Source: Mesotaenium endlicherianum (Eukaryota; Streptophyta; Zygnematophyceae; Zygnematales; Mesotaeniaceae). From it: DNA of 64,000 nt. Of this stretch, positions 46,701-59,640 are shown one piece after another. Under the pieces are notes generated by a model. It did not search any database. It had not been told where the DNA came from and saw nothing but the letters and a program-made list of their open reading frames with translations. Positions within the stretch are counted from its first letter, which is position 1. Each line of letters starts with the position of its first letter. The stretch lies in the NCBI GenBank assembly GCA_009602735.1, contig WELA01007910.1, forward strand, positions 158,794 to 222,793, written 5' to 3'. The position numbers were made by a program, and so were the translations under genes.

Positions 46701-49286
46701 TCCTTTTTCTTAACAAATAGGATAGGTGCGCCGTACGGTGATTTACTGGGAGAAATGTAACCATTTTCCTCAAGCTCTGCAATCTGTGTTTTCAACTCCT
46801 CACTCTCCACATAAGACAAGCCATATGTTCGTTGCCAGGGTGGCTGACTCCCAGGTAATAAATCAATCCTATGATCTACTTCCCTCTTAGGGGGTAGTCC
46901 TGGAGGCATATTAAATACATCAGTGTACTGAGCAACAATTTTTGCAGCAGTAGGGTGCTCCGGAGGGCTTACCTTTTTCTCAACCACTTCTTCAGGTTGA
47001 GGAGGTACCTCTCTTAGCAGCAGACAGAACATTCTGTCTTCCTTCTGGTTCCAGCTTTTGACGAACTCCATTGCATTCAGCAACTTGCATCCTTCTGGAA
47101 GCCTCTTCTTTTCCTTCATTTGCCATCCACACAGGACAAGAGGAAGAGCACTGGTGGGTGCCAAGTCAGTCTGCCCATCACTGGCTCCTCTCACTTTAAC
47201 TGTACCTCTGCTCCAACACACTTCAGCTTGATGTCTATTAAGCCAGGACCTGCCTAGCACGAGATCATAAAAGCCAGTGTTGAGTACCTCAAATGTAAGC
47301 GTTTCAGTTAGAACTGCAATGCCAGAACCTAACTGGACCTCAATAGGCTTGGTTATAACTCCTCCCGGGATACTTGAGGCATCTCCAAGGAATATTTTTC
47401 TATTCCCTTGGGTGACAGTAGGCAGCCTTAGCCGCTTAACTAAGTCCTTGTGGATAAAAGTATGTGACGCCCCTCCGTCAACAAATGCCCTCACCTTCCT
47501 ACCTGCAATCATGCAATGCAGTAGGATAGGGGGGACTGTCTTTTCCTGACTTTCGCATTGTTCTCCTCACTTAGCAAAGAAATGTTGGACATCAGGTGGA
47601 ACAAGAGCATCCAGAGTGTGCACTCTCTGGACGTCCATATTGTTGATGGTCTCCTTTATCTGGTTGTCAGGCATGCATAGTGAATCCAGTTCAGCAGGAC
47701 CCATAATACCTGCTACGAGGGCAGCTAGTGACGACTCACTATCTCTAGCATCCTCACAGTCAGTAGACTGGATTACTGACTGTTGCTGTGATTTAAACGC
47801 TGGTCTTTTTTCTCGACTTTCGAAAGGTGCTTGACTGGACACTGTTCTCTGTAGTGGCCCAACTGCTGAGAATGGTAGCAAGTGGATTCTGCTGAGGCTG
47901 GTCTCGGCTTAGTCCTACCACCACCTCTTCCATAGCCGCCTCGAGAGAAACCACCTCTACCTCTAGACTGTATAGCATTGTACTCATACTCATATTCATC
48001 ACCCTGATTATCCTCAGCCTGGTCTCCTTCAATTGCATTGTAGGAACCGTGGGGCTTTTTGATAACCTTAGACACCAAAGCATTACTCTGGCGCTTGTAA
48101 TTAAACTGCTGCTGATTCCAGGCATCCGCATCCTGGATCAAGTCAGCCAGTTTCTCATACTTTTTCTCAGCAAAATGACCCGAGACCTCGGATTTCAAGC
48201 CATACCTGAAGTATGCTATCCTATATCGTTCTGGCAAATCGGGCTGCTTCATCATGTTCTCTTGGAACTTTTGAGCAAACTCAGCAACTGAAGTGGTCTG
48301 CTTCAGTGTCAGGGAGATCATCGCATAGATAGCTTTCTCCTGCTGGTTGATGACATCAAACTTCTCATGCAACTTCTCGACAAACTCTACCCACGTAGGG
48401 TCACCGAGTTGTTGAGCCTTACGCTGTCCTTTCCAATACAGCCACCAGTCTGCGGCACTGCCTTTCAGTAGCGCACCGGTGTGCCTGACCTTCTCGTGAT
48501 CTTGCAGTTCTGAGTAGTTCTCCAGCCACTGCTCAACATCCGCGAGAAACTTGATCAGGTAATATTTTCTGTTTCCCTCAGGATCATAGTCCTGGGGAGG
48601 TTTCGGCTTGGGCTTACTAGGCCCTCGGCCACCACCACTAGTGGTGTGAGACCCCAGTTGGTCTCTGTCCCACAGTAGGGACATTATGATTCTTTTGTCC
48701 TCCTGCTGGGACTGATACATGGTCGCCATTTGCGACTGCATCTGAACGAACAATGCTCCCAAGTCTACACTATGGGGTGGTAGATTAGCAAATGCAGCAG
48801 CAGCATTGACCTCTACTCGCTGAGTAGTGTCCTCAACAGTCCCTCTCGCTCCTGCAGCATCAATTCCTGCCGCATTCAGCCGGTCACGTATTTGACCTAG
48901 GGGTACATTGAGTTGTACAGCAGGAGGTGGGTTCAGAACATTGGCCCTTGATGCCATAAGTTCTTCATTAGTGCGCTCGTCAGCTGGCTGTGCTTCCCTC
49001 CTTTCTGTATCTTCAGTGGCCTTTGCTAATTTTTCAGCTTCTAATCTGGTTCTCTCCTCCTCAGCTTGCTGTGCTGCGACCGCGGCAATAGCAGCTGCCT
49101 CATTTGCAGCCTCTCTAGCTGCAGTATGTGCTACTGCTTCAGAATAGGTACGATTTTCCGCTACATGGCTTTCCGTCTGAATTTTTGACATTCTCGTTAT
49201 CCTGGCTCTCCATGTCTCGGGAGTTGCTAGTTTGAGACCTTGTCCTTACCATACAAAGAAGACTGTGATAACTGCTCCGATACCAT

Positions 49287-50006
49287 TGAAATGAATCGAC
49301 TTACCAAATAGGCGATTAACAATTCATAAAGATCTTTATATCAGCAAGTAATCTTTATGGTATTTTTCGTTCACTGGTTTAACGGCAAAGGACAACACAG
49401 TAGCAGTGAATAATACTCGTGAGTCAAATGCGAGTAAACTAGCATCAATAATGCAAATCAGTAAACTCATACATAAGCAAGGTTAGAAGACAATTTATAT
49501 CAATGGCTTCTCGCCTTGGTTTCGGATCTCTCTCGGTAAGCTGTACAAGAGAGTTGGCCTCGTTTCCGAATGCCGAACTCGAGAGTAATGCCTAGCATAT
49601 GTACATGGAATGAGTTTATTGTTCAACGGTCAGTGCGATGGCACCTCCTACCCGGGAGTTAACCACGTTGGTAGGACTTCGGTTAACCAAATCCACCGCC
49701 ATCTCCCCTCGTCCAAATCGCCATCCATCATAGGGATGTCATTTGGCGATTCATCTAGCATACCACACTTAGATGCATATCGAGGCAGTTCGCTGCTACC
49801 AAGTACGGAAGTCAGCTGGCTGTCAAAGAATGTGTCAGCAAGCTGACTTAAGTTGACTTCAGCCTGCTGCTTTCGGCCGAGTCATTCAACTAATATTAAT
49901 TCTAAAGTCCAGCAGACTGATTATTAACTAGAGTTCAGCAGGCTGAACTTAATTAACTATTATATTTAAATGAATATTATATCAACTTATATACTAATTC
50001 ATTACA
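49287..50006 (-). repeat. 5' LTR of gypsy-A
   Basis: 720 bp, TGAAATGAAT...ATTCATTACA on the plus strand. The initiator Met-tRNA primer-binding site (GCTCCGATACCA on the plus strand, 49274-49285) lies one base inside it. Confidence 0.9.
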
Positions 50007-50598
50007 ACGACGTCGCGGGGGAGGCCCTAGTGCAGCGGCGCCATCATGAGCTCGATGTCGCGCTAGATGAGAGCGCGGCGCCGATGTGGGTGCGTGATTA
50101 GGTACAGGCCCACGATGACCTTGCGCGCAACGTCGGCCTCAAGGAGGAACTTGGCAAGCTTGCCCTCCACAGGCGGGAGGGTGCGCAGCTCCAGCCACTT
50201 GCGGAAGAAGTTGTCCATGTGCACAAACGTCTTGTGCGCGTACCCAACGCCTCTGTGGGGGTCCTGCGCCTAGTGCAGGAACTTGGCGTAGGTGTTGCCG
50301 GAGATTGAGTCGGGGAAGCTCATGGTGTGGCTCCCCTGCCGCTCGCGCGCGGCGACGGCGCGGGCGACGGGGCCGGCGGGGGCGCTACCGTCGCTGCTGT
50401 TGTCCTTGGCCTCTTCGGCCGTGCATTGCCGGGTGAGGAATACGACGAACGCCGAGAAGAACAAGTGGAGCATCTCCATGAAACGGATAAAGGAGCGCCG
50501 CTCCCCGCGCCGCTGCGGCTCTTGGATGCTCGTGAACGGCTCCTCCTCGGAGCTCGGCTCTTCGCTGCCCGTGCCGCCCTTGCGTTGCACCATCGCCG
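50007..50598 (-). pseudogene. Decayed unrecognised host coding fragment f
   Basis: GC-rich minus-strand coding sequence. From an ATG at 50591-50593 it reads 107 codons (starting MVQRKGG, with RRSFIRFMEMLHLFFSAF, hydrophobic enough for a membrane or buried helix). It then continues in the same frame through TAG at 50270-50272, 50063-50065 and 50027-50029 with protein-like sequence between them (HKTFVHMDNFFRKWLEL, LLEADVARKVIVGLYLI). There are no other in-frame stops. Each TAG would be Gln if it had been CAG. A pyrimidine tract ending in CAG precedes the ATG, so this may be an internal exon. The 3' side is cut by the gypsy-A LTR. Family not recognised. Confidence 0.55.
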
Positions 50599-50629
50599 CT
50601 GGGGGGGGGAGGGGGGAGGGGGTGGGTCA

Positions 50630-51180
50630 CTGCGAGCACGCAAGGGCCACCAGTGATTTAGAATCAGCCAAGGAGATAAGGAGGGGGGGGGAGGACAAGG
50701 AGTGGGAGATAGACACGTCTTAATAGGGAGAGGGACACGTCTAAATCAGATTCTTACCATGACGTGTGCACGACATATTGTGCGGCACAAACTTACAGTC
50801 TACGCGATTATGCTATAAGAAGAGTGAATGTTATATAATACATAGTTTTGTCATCGCACAATCTTTGGTTACTGCACATGTATTACATATAGTTCCTACA
50901 TATGTATGCACATTGTTTGTAATAATTGCATGTGTATAATCTGTAGTTTCTGCTACGTGTGCACACATCTAATTGCAGAAAAATTCATTCACGCAATGTG
51001 CATCCAGGAAGAGTGCAAAGGAGGACATGGATGCGCACAAATACGCATATAAAGAAGATATTGAGCAGCGTGCGAGCGTGGATGAATAGATGTTCTGTGT
51101 GCAGGTGCAGCTGAGATAATTTGGCAGCGTTGTGAGAGGTAGAGGGAGGTATGCACACAAGGAGATATTGAGAACAGTAG
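50630..51180. other. Intron-like or intergenic, nothing recognised
   Basis: AT-rich sequence between coding fragments f and e. No repeat-complex block or coding pattern was seen. Confidence 0.35.
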
Positions 51181-51185
51181 CATAC

Positions 51186-51284
51186 CATCTCGGCTTCGTC
51201 ACCGGAGCTGTGGCCGGCCTTCAGCTTGTTGAGTTCCCTGCTGGCCCTCTCGATGATGCCAGACGATTGGTACATCTCTATCCC
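51186..51284 (-). pseudogene. Clean 99-nt exon (fragment e) of an unrecognised host gene
   Basis: 33 codons (GIEMYQSSGIIERAS, then a charged helix RELNKLKAG and an acidic end). The exon is flanked on the minus strand by an acceptor GAGCAG and a donor ATG|GTATGC. Coding-like composition and good splice sites suggest a real exon. It does not join in phase directly to fragment f, so another exon is missing or they belong to different genes. Confidence 0.45.
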
Positions 51285-51309
51285 CTGCTCACAATGACAA
51301 ATCAATCAC

Positions 51310-52166
51310 AGAGAGGAGCCAGGGGGGGCAGCGATGGGTCAGGGTTTGGATCCAATGCACTGTAGACCACAACAGGCTCGTAAGCAGCCTGTAAATGCTC
51401 TACATTGCAAACCACACGATTGTCCACTCATCTCACATGCTGTTTGCATCTTTCCCTGCCCACTAATAGCTCTTGCTGGAGGACAACAACGGCCTAACTA
51501 GAGTCACCTCTTGCTACAGAACATAGTGATCAATAGTCCCTACTAGACAGGGTGCTTATTTCTGCCCATCGCTAAGTATGGGGCGCCATCCCTACATATT
51601 TGAACCATATATACAACGCATTCAAGAAAAACTATGGAATCAACGTGGGAAATTGAGTATATGAGAGCATCGACCAACGTCAATGACTGCATGCTGGTGA
51701 CGGTGCCGGTCATGAAGCATAGTAGGGACGCCTTCGCGACATCGCGTCAGCCTCCTCCCTGCCTGCCGAGCCACAAGAATAAGATGTGCGCCCTTATGCT
51801 TACTATCACCCACGACTACAGCGTTCTTATATACTGCTGTGAGCTGACCGTTGTCATCCAACACTATAGTCATCCGTGGAACACACACGTTACACTAGAC
51901 AAGCAGCGTGCAGAGTGTGGAGTGCATAGAAAATGCTTAGCTGTGCTCCTGACAAATATTGCACAAGAAGGTGGGGGATGTGCCCTCACCGTCTCTGGCT
52001 TGCAAGTATCATGTCTAATTAAGGATGCTAGCAACTGAGTGTGTAGAGAGCAAGATCGTCACCTTGCCAGCAGCAAGGCAACATCAAGGGCTGCTCCCGC
52101 TATTACGCGTCATCCGATCTCGCTTCTTTCGAAAATGGCGGGATGGGAAGGCGCAATGGCTAGGAT
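51310..52166. repeat. Repeat-complex copy, left part (interrupted by gypsy-C)
   Basis: From about 51560 the sequence matches blocks of the repeat complex (CATCAAGGGCTGCTCCCGCTA near 52083, ATGGCGGGATGGGAAGGCGC near 52135). It breaks off at the gypsy-C LTR and resumes at 58308 with GCTGGTGTGTGCAG and ATAGATAGC, as in the copy near 40740. Nothing is recognised in 51310-51560. Confidence 0.65.
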
Positions 52167-52171
52167 GCTGG

Positions 52172-52910
52172 TGAAAGGGGCAGAGTGCCCTAGTGGAAGC
52201 GTAATTCACGAGAAAAGGAACTAGTTGCAATCATATCAAAGAGTGTAGCGACATATCACTAACAAAGCTTAGGAGAATAATCAACATTTTGAGTGGCAAG
52301 AAACTGCTCACAAATGATGTAGGATGAAAGGTCTTGTCATTACAAACCCGTAGAAATTTACAGAAGTGAAAACTGATAAGAAACAAAGAAGTTATGCCTA
52401 TTTATAATTTTCTGCCTAAGAGCTCCTCCCTAGGAGGAAGCTACGGATTTTCCTAAGTGTTCGTCAAATCGTCCCTTCCAGAATATCTGTGAGTAAGCCA
52501 GATCAGTCTAATCTGACGTGTCGGGCCGAATTGACGTCCACATACATGCATCGACATTACTAAAATATTCTATCTTAGACGCGCTAGGCTAAACCGAAAC
52601 TTCTAGGTAAATCGACCTAGTCGGCACTCCGCGTCAGCCGAACTTACGTGAAGGTTCGAGTTCATTCTAACGGGCCAGATCGCTCGACGCGGTCGGTCAA
52701 TCCGACGGTCGCGCTCACGCGAATTAAGGACAGTCGTCAACCGACCTCAAAACTAATTAAAGTTCGGAAATCCATTACTCTCTCAATACTTGACCAAATT
52801 TGATGAACTTTATATCAAAATGACAACAAAAAAGCACTCTATACTATTATACAAACAAAACACACCTTCATAAAATTCAAAAATGCACTTTATAAACCTA
52901 TGACCTTACA
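52172..52910 (-). repeat. 3' LTR of gypsy-C
   Basis: 739 bp with the same ends as the LTR at 57565-58307. It abuts the GCTGG target duplication on its outer side. Confidence 0.9.
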
Positions 52911-55900
52911 TTATCCCCCTCCTCAAGATGCGACGTCCTCGACGCATTCTGCAGATAACGTCTCAACTTACTCTTACAATGAGTCAAGTTGGCCTCTGGC
53001 TCCCAAGTGTTGTCGTCCGCATGGTAGCCTTTCCACTTGACCAGATACTCTTGGACAAATCGTTGACCTCGTTTGACTCGTCAATCGCCGACAATTGCCT
53101 CCACTTCATACTGCAATACATCATCGATCTTGACTGGTGGTGGCGGTGTAGGTAGTTTCCTGGATGTCCTTCATTCGGGTCAACGTATGGCCGCAGACAA
53201 CTGACATGGAACACATCATGGATACGCCAGCCTGAAGGAAGTTCCAACTTGTAGGCCACTGGATTCACTTGCTTGAGCACTACAAAGGGACCTGTAAACC
53301 GTGCCCGCAGTTTCCTCTTGCCTGTGAAAGGTAGGTTCTCTGTGGACAAGAGTACTTTGTCGCCTACATAAAATGTCACTTCCCTCCTGTGCTTGTTAGC
53401 ATGCTTGACCTGCTCTTCCTGTGCCTTCCAAATACACGTCTTCGCCATATGCCAAGTGTTGGCCATCTGCTCCATAAAAGCTTGTGTAGTAGGAACCTGA
53501 GTCTCCTTGGCCTTCTCCAACAAGATCTTCCCTGGATGATATACTTCTCGCCCATAAACCATAGCGAATGGTGACTGCTTGGTGAATCCCTGCATGCTGT
53601 TGTTGTAGGCAAACTCCAATCCTGGCAGCTTCTTGTCCCACTCTGAAGGGTCCTCCATAGTGAAACTCTTGAGCACCTCTTGCAGAGTTCTGTTGAGCCT
53701 CTTACTCTGCCCGTCTGTCTGAGGGTGATAGGAAGTGCTCATACTCAGCTTGGTCCCCATCAAAGTAAACAATGACCGCCAAAAGTTGCTAGTAACCCTT
53801 GGATCCCAATCTGAAACAATCATCTTCGGCAACCCATGTAGCCTAAAAATATGATCAAAGAATAGCCGTGCCACATCCGCTGCTGTAGAAGTCTCCTTCA
53901 TGAAAATGAAGTGAGCCGTCTTGCTGAGTCTGTCAGACACAACCCATACTGCGTCGTGCCCTTGACCACTGACTGGTAACGATGTTTTGAAGTCCATAGC
54001 AATCTGCTCCCAAGGATACTCTAGAATAGGCAGGGGCTGCAGTGTACCTCCCTTCATTTGATTTGGTGTCTTGTTTCTCTGGCACGCATCACAACTCCTG
54101 ATCCACTCCTTGATGTCCTTGTCCATATTTCTCCAATAGTACTCTCGCTTCAGCACGCTTGCCGTCTTCTTGCTTCCAAAGTGTCCAGCGTATAAGCAGT
54201 CATGATGCTCCGTAAGTAGTAAGTCTCGTAGCTCCTTGATGTCAGGTACCACCACTCTCTTAGAATCACCATAATATCGTATGCCGTCCTCCTTCTGCAT
54301 ACTTGAGTTGGACTCAGCTGCTCCACCATCAGCAAACTCTGGGTCCTCCTCATAGCCTCTTTGAAGCTTCTCCTTGAAGTCCATACTCTCCTTGATGACT
54401 GAGACAGCTGCAAGGTCACACCTCCTGGATAAAGCGTTTGCAGGGTTGATCTTCCCAGGTAAGTACTCAATCTTGTGGTCGAACTGTTGCAGAAACTCCA
54501 TCCACCTTGCCTGTCTTGGTGTCAACGTTGGCTGCGTCATAAACTTCTCCAAGCTCTTGTGGTCGGTCTTGATGAACACCTTCCGGCCGTCCACATAACA
54601 TCGCCAAATCCTCAAAGCCTGGATAATAGCCAACATCTCCCGCTCGTGTGCTGCATAGTTCTGCTCCGCAGGACTCAACTTCCTGCTCTCGTATGCCACA
54701 GGCTGCAATCCCTTGCCGTGGTCCCAGAGAAGAATGGCTCCCACTGCAAAGTTTGATGCGTCCGTGATGATGGTGGAAGGAAGCTCTGGACTGGCAATTG
54801 CCAACACAGGTGCCTGTGTCAACAGCTCCTTAATCTTCTCAAAGGCTTGCTGCTCCTTGTCACCCCATAGCCACTTCTCCTGCTTCTTCAACATGTCCGT
54901 CAGAGGTGCACACACCTTGGCAAATCCTTCAATGAAACGTGGATAATAACTCGCCATGCCGAGGAAACTCCTGAGTTGATGAATATCAGCAGGCACCGGC
55001 CAATCTCTGACTGCTTGCACCTTCTTCTGCTCCACCTTGACTCCTTCAGCTCCCACTATGTGCCCAAGAAACTCGACTTCCTTGAGACAGAAGTCGCACT
55101 TGCTCATCTTCCCATATAACTTTTGATCTCTCAAGATCTCCAACACCTTTCTCAGATGCTCCACATGCTCTTCCAAGGTCTTCAAATAAATCAGGATGTC
55201 GTCCAAAAATACCACCACAAACTGGTCCAAGTAGGGTCTGAAGATACTATTCATGAGTCCCATGAATGTAGCAGGTGCATTAGTCAACTCAAAAGGCATG
55301 ACCGTGAACTCGAACAAACCATAGCGAGTTCTGAAAGCGGTCTTCTGAACATCTCCTTCCGCAATTCGTACCTGGTGATAGCCACTCCTCAAATCGATCT
55401 TCGAGAAATACTTCGCCCCGACAAGCTTGTCAATCAACTCGTCCACTCGTGGAAGTGGGTACCTGTTCTTGATGGTGACCTTGTTGAGAGCCCGGTAGTC
55501 GACACACATCCTCATAGTCCCATCCTTCTTCTTCACAAATAAGACTGGCGCTGCAAATGGAGACTCGCTGGGTCGGATGAATCCCTTCTCCAATAACTCG
55601 ATCAGCTGCTTCTTCAACTCATCCATCTCCGCAAACGATTGACGATAGGTGGGTCTCACTGGTGGCTTGCTCCCTGGTTCCAACTCGATCTTGTGCTCCA
55701 TAGCTCTCTGTGGAGGTAATCCTGCAGGTAGCTCCTCAGGAAATACGCACTTGAACTCCTCCAACAGCACCTTAATTTGGGCAGGCATCTCAGCAGGCTT
55801 CTTCTCTTGAGCAGTTGGGCTCTGCTCCTTCTGAGCAAGGGGATCAGACACCACTACTTGCTCCTCCGGCGATGTACATTCGCCCAGGCTGTTAGGATTC

Positions 55901-57564
55901 ACGCTTGCTCCATCTGATGACCTGGCCAGGGCCACTGAAACAAGGTACATCTCCTTCACCTGATTCGCCCTGCATAGCTTCTTAACTTGCAGGCTCGACA
56001 GAAGACAGTTACTTGTGGTCGTATCTACCTCCACCTGTTTCGCTGTCTCCATTCGACCATCACGCCCTTGGACTTTCACTTGTCCTGTGCTCCAGTGCAC
56101 TTGAGAGTTGGCTTTTCTTAGCCATGGTCGGCCCAATATCACCTCATGGTGACCTAAGTCTGCCTGCTCCATAACTTCAGTACTCTGGTGCCCCGCTACT
56201 TCCACTTGAATAGCTTCCGTAGGTGCACCACACTTGAGTTCCTGCCCATTCGCCAAAATTGCCTCTTTAGGCTCATAATGCTTTTGCACAGGGATTTGCC
56301 ACTCTTTCACCAGCTTCTTGTGCACAAAGTTTGCACTAGCGCCACTGTCGACCATACACTTCGCCTTGTTGCCGTCGACTACTCCTTCCACGATGATAGG
56401 CTTGTCAACATCTTGTTTTTCGCTTCTCGGCAGGCTCCTGGGGATAACCTCCTTGTGAGTTCTCGTCTTCACGCCAGTAGACACCCCAGAACGACTTACT
56501 GGCGTCCTCCTTTTTCCTGTTGTTGAGGTTGCTTCGCCTTCACATGACAGTCTTGAGCCATATGTCCAAGCTTGCCGCAATTATAGCAGGGTCCTCTCGG
56601 CTTGAAATTCTGCTGCCTGCGCTGGTACTGCACAAGTCCCAACTCCATGGGTATTGGACCTTAAACACTCGTGCTTGGCGCTTGAGATCCAAAGTGTCAA
56701 TGTCCTCCAAAGTTGTGGCTGCCCCACTGCCTCTGACTATACTCCACAGCGTCGACCCTTGTTGCCAATGCCATCATTTCTCCAAGACTGGTAGGGTCCT
56801 TGAGCGCCACTTCCTTGGCCACAATTGGCTTGAGTCCCCTCTTGAACTTGTCCATCATCTCCGACTCGTGCATGGATGGACATTGAAGCACCAGCTCGTT
56901 GAAGCGCGATATATACTCCTGAACGCTTCCTCGTTGACGAAGGCGCACCAATAGATCTCGAGCGGTAGCCTCGGGTGCAATAGGTTGAAATTGCCTCTTC
57001 ACGCCTTCAAATAGCTGATCAACAGTAGCAGGAACTCCAGACAGCTGCTCCTATTGCTCATACCAAGCTCGAGCACTCTTCTGCAGCAAAGTTGTGACAA
57101 AGGCGACTTGCCTGTCTGGCGTGAGAGCAGATTATTTCATAAACTTCCTCACTCCAAAAATCCATTAATGAACAGGCGGCGATCCACGCTCTCCAACATA
57201 AAATTCAGGCTTCGGCGCACGCACTCCTGATGCGGGTGGAATAACTGGTTGCGCCACTAGGTTAACATGAATTGGTGATACAACGGGTGCAGGTGCCGAA
57301 CTCGTCAAAGCGACGTTCCCCATAACAACTCGCACCATTCTCTCCACCTCTGCGCACATATTTTGTTCAAACTGGGTGTAGACTTCTCCTCCAATTGCAT
57401 TTGCCATTTGCCTTAGCATCGTCTGCATCTCTTGTTGCTCTTTGGACATTGTTGGTGCTGCCTGCTTGCCCGCGCGCTCAACATGCTTGACATGTTCGCC
57501 TCCTCCAGCTGCCGGCTGCGACTCCATAATATAATATGCAAACTAGCCCAGCTCCAATACCAGA

Positions 57565-58307
57565 TGAAAGGGGCAGAGTGCCCTAGTGGAAGCGTAGTAA
57601 TATACGAGAAAAGGAACTAGTTGCAATCGTATCAAAGAGTGCAGCGGCATATCACTAACAAAGCTTAGGAAAAATACTCAACATTTTGAGTGGCAAGAAA
57701 CTGCTCACAAATGATGTAGGATGAAAGGTCTTGTCATTACAAACCTGTATAAATTTACAGAAGTGAAAACTGATAAGAAACAAAGAAGTTATGCCTATTT
57801 ATAATTTTCTGCCTAAGTGCTCCTCCCTAGGAGGAAGCTACGGATTTTCCTAAGTGTTCGTCAAATCGTCCCATCCAGAATATTTGTGAGTAAGCCAGAT
57901 CAGGCTAATCTGACGTGTCGGGCCAAATTGACGTCCACATACATGCATCGACATTACTAGAATATTCTATCTTAGACGCGCTAGGCTAAATCGAAACTTC
58001 TAGGTAAATTGACCTAGTCGGCACTTCGCGTCAGCCAAACTTACGTGAAGGTTCGAGTTCATTCTAACGGGCCAGATCGCTTGACGCGGTCGGTCAATCC
58101 GACGGTCGCGCTCACCGCGAATTAAGGACAGTCGTCAACCGACCTCAAAACTAATTAAAGTTCGGAAATCCATAACTCTCTCAATAATTGACCAAATTCG
58201 ATGAACTTTATATCATAATGACCACAAAAATGCACTCTATACTTTATACAAACAAAACACACTTTCATGAAACTCAAAAATGCACTTTACAAACCTATGA
58301 CCTTACA
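57565..58307 (-). repeat. 5' LTR of gypsy-C
   Basis: 743 bp, TGAAAGGGGCAGAG...TGACCTTACA on the plus strand. About 96% identical by eye to the 3' LTR at 52172. Confidence 0.9.
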
Positions 58308-59050
58308 GCTGGTGTGTGCAGTTATAGATAGCATAGCGTACGTGCTCCCGCTTGATTGGATCCCTACGCGCCCGGCTGTAGGGCTAACCTGCTCTAAATC
58401 GGCCAAGTTGTAGTTATAGGAAATCTGCAGTGTGGATTTGCATTGCTTGTTGGGACATTGATTGAGCGGAGCGCACTCCAAGCTCAAGACCTTAGATAGA
58501 CGTTTACTTGGCACGCAGGCAGGGAGTCAGGGAAGTGTGTGTGTGCGTGTGCATGCATGCATGCAGGCCTGACAAAAGATGAAATAAAGGACTCGTTGGA
58601 GGTCTTCTTACTACATGGACGAATCAAGGCACAGGCTACGATTGCTAGATGTGAAGCCGTTTTGCTGGCGGATTTTAACACTCGTTCCTAAATGGTAGGT
58701 GCATGCTCATTCTAGTTAGAGTGGTCGCCAAGTGACTCTGACCAAAGCAGGACAAAGCCCCTCCGAACTCGTTGAGAACATAATTAAAAACCAAGAAAAA
58801 TCCCGTCCGACTGAGCTCGGGGCGCGTGTGAGCTCGGCTCAAGATGGCGTTGTTGGCCAGGGAGGGCGAGCTTGTGAGGGGGGAAAGAAGGAGTAAGGTT
58901 TTACTCTGCACTCTCTTTGCCGCCAGGTAGAATTAGAAGCCGCGAAGCGAATAGACCAAAAGGGTACGCTCTATTTCCGGGTAATCGGGGTCAGCTCTAA
59001 GACCAAGAGTGACTCAGAACTCCCCGGCCAGCTCCAGCTCGGACTCTCCA
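58308..59050. repeat. Repeat-complex copy, right part
   Basis: Continuation of the copy interrupted at 52166. It includes GTGCATGCATGCATGCAGG (near 58550-58568) and a monomer of the GGCGAGCTTGTGAGGGGGG / TTTTACTCTGCAC unit near 58860-59010, most like monomers 2 and 4 of the array at 38029. Confidence 0.65.
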
Positions 59051-59539
59051 AATTAGCAAAAACAATATGCGAGCTAGGGGTTCCTTAGTACCAAGAGGTC
59101 TAGTGAATCAATTTCCTCGATGAAGATGATAACACAAACTCATCAAAGAATGTTGGTGCCTCCTGTCTTGCACACTGAAGTCTGACACAAATACACTACT
59201 CTAGCTGGCTAGGGGCACAACTAGCTGCTATGGCAGCCTCGAGCTCAACCCTCTTTTGCGCGTCACTTACTCGCACTTGACCATGGCCTGTCCCCGGGAT
59301 CTTGCATGAGGACTCCATCGTCCCCTTCCCACCAGCCCCCGCCGAGGACAACCCTCCCTATCCTGCAAACCATCCACGATCTGCATGTCACTGGGTGTGC
59401 GTGATTATGACAATGCACCTGACACAGGTTGCATAGCCCCCATGACCATCCCACTTCCCCCCCCTCTAAGCATTTGAGAGAGCACTTTGCACAAGCCAAA
59501 GAGAAATGCAACAAAAGACAGCACCTAGCCATGTAGGTG
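59051..59539. other. Spacer, nothing firmly recognised
   Basis: A minus-strand open stretch of 89 codons (59263-59532) is Cys- and Trp-rich without a recognisable family. No repeat block of the complex is present here. Confidence 0.3.
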
Positions 59540-59640
59540 GAGCGCGCGAAGGGGAGGGCGGAGGAGGCATCCGGCGCGGGTCATCGTCGCTGTCGCTGTC
59601 GTCTTCACTATTGCCTGCTGTCGCAGCCCACTCTCCACAA
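59540..59640 (-). pseudogene. Possible acidic exon (fragment d) of a host gene
   Basis: Minus-strand stretch reading NSEDDSDSDDDPRRMPPPP and then Ser/Pro/Arg, preceded by a CAGCAG that could be an acceptor. Composition is like a low-complexity acidic linker. It lies on the same strand as fragments a-c. Support is weak. Confidence 0.3.

Larger units (their letters stand above)
41191..50006 (-). mobile_element. Gypsy-A chromovirus with two LTRs and an extra 3' coding region
   Basis: An 8.8-kb Ty3/gypsy element on the minus strand. Parts in order: 5' LTR, primer-binding site, Gag (about 47.8-49.2 kb), protease with [10 protein letters not shown] near 47.5, RT (LDDILIF near 46.4), RNase H (near 45.6-46.0), integrase (near 44.6-45.3) and chromodomain (near 44.0-44.2). 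An additional coding region (about 42.0-43.7 kb), a polypurine tract and the 3' LTR complete it. The LTRs are about 95-96% identical by eye, so insertion was fairly recent. Most parts are open over long distances, but the element is broken in several places. The flanks differ (GTCAG left, ACGAC right), so there is no target duplication. Confidence 0.9.
52172..58307 (-). mobile_element. Gypsy-C chromovirus, nearly whole
   Basis: A 6136-bp Ty3/gypsy element on the minus strand with a perfect 5-bp target duplication GCTGG (52167-52171 and 58308-58312). The primer-binding site (TGGTATTGGAGC) follows the 5' LTR. Gag lies about 56.5-57.5 kb with a CCHC knuckle ([14 protein letters not shown] near 56.6 kb). 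Pol is one long open frame of about 1200 codons (about 53.0-56.6 kb) with protease [10 protein letters not shown] (FLDDILIY near 55.2 kb), RNase H, integrase zinc finger ([10 protein letters not shown]) and core. A chromodomain follows near 53.0-53.2 kb. A polypurine tract (opposite strand of TTATCCCCCTCCTC) precedes the 3' LTR. It appears broken in about two or three places and is fairly young. Confidence 0.92.
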
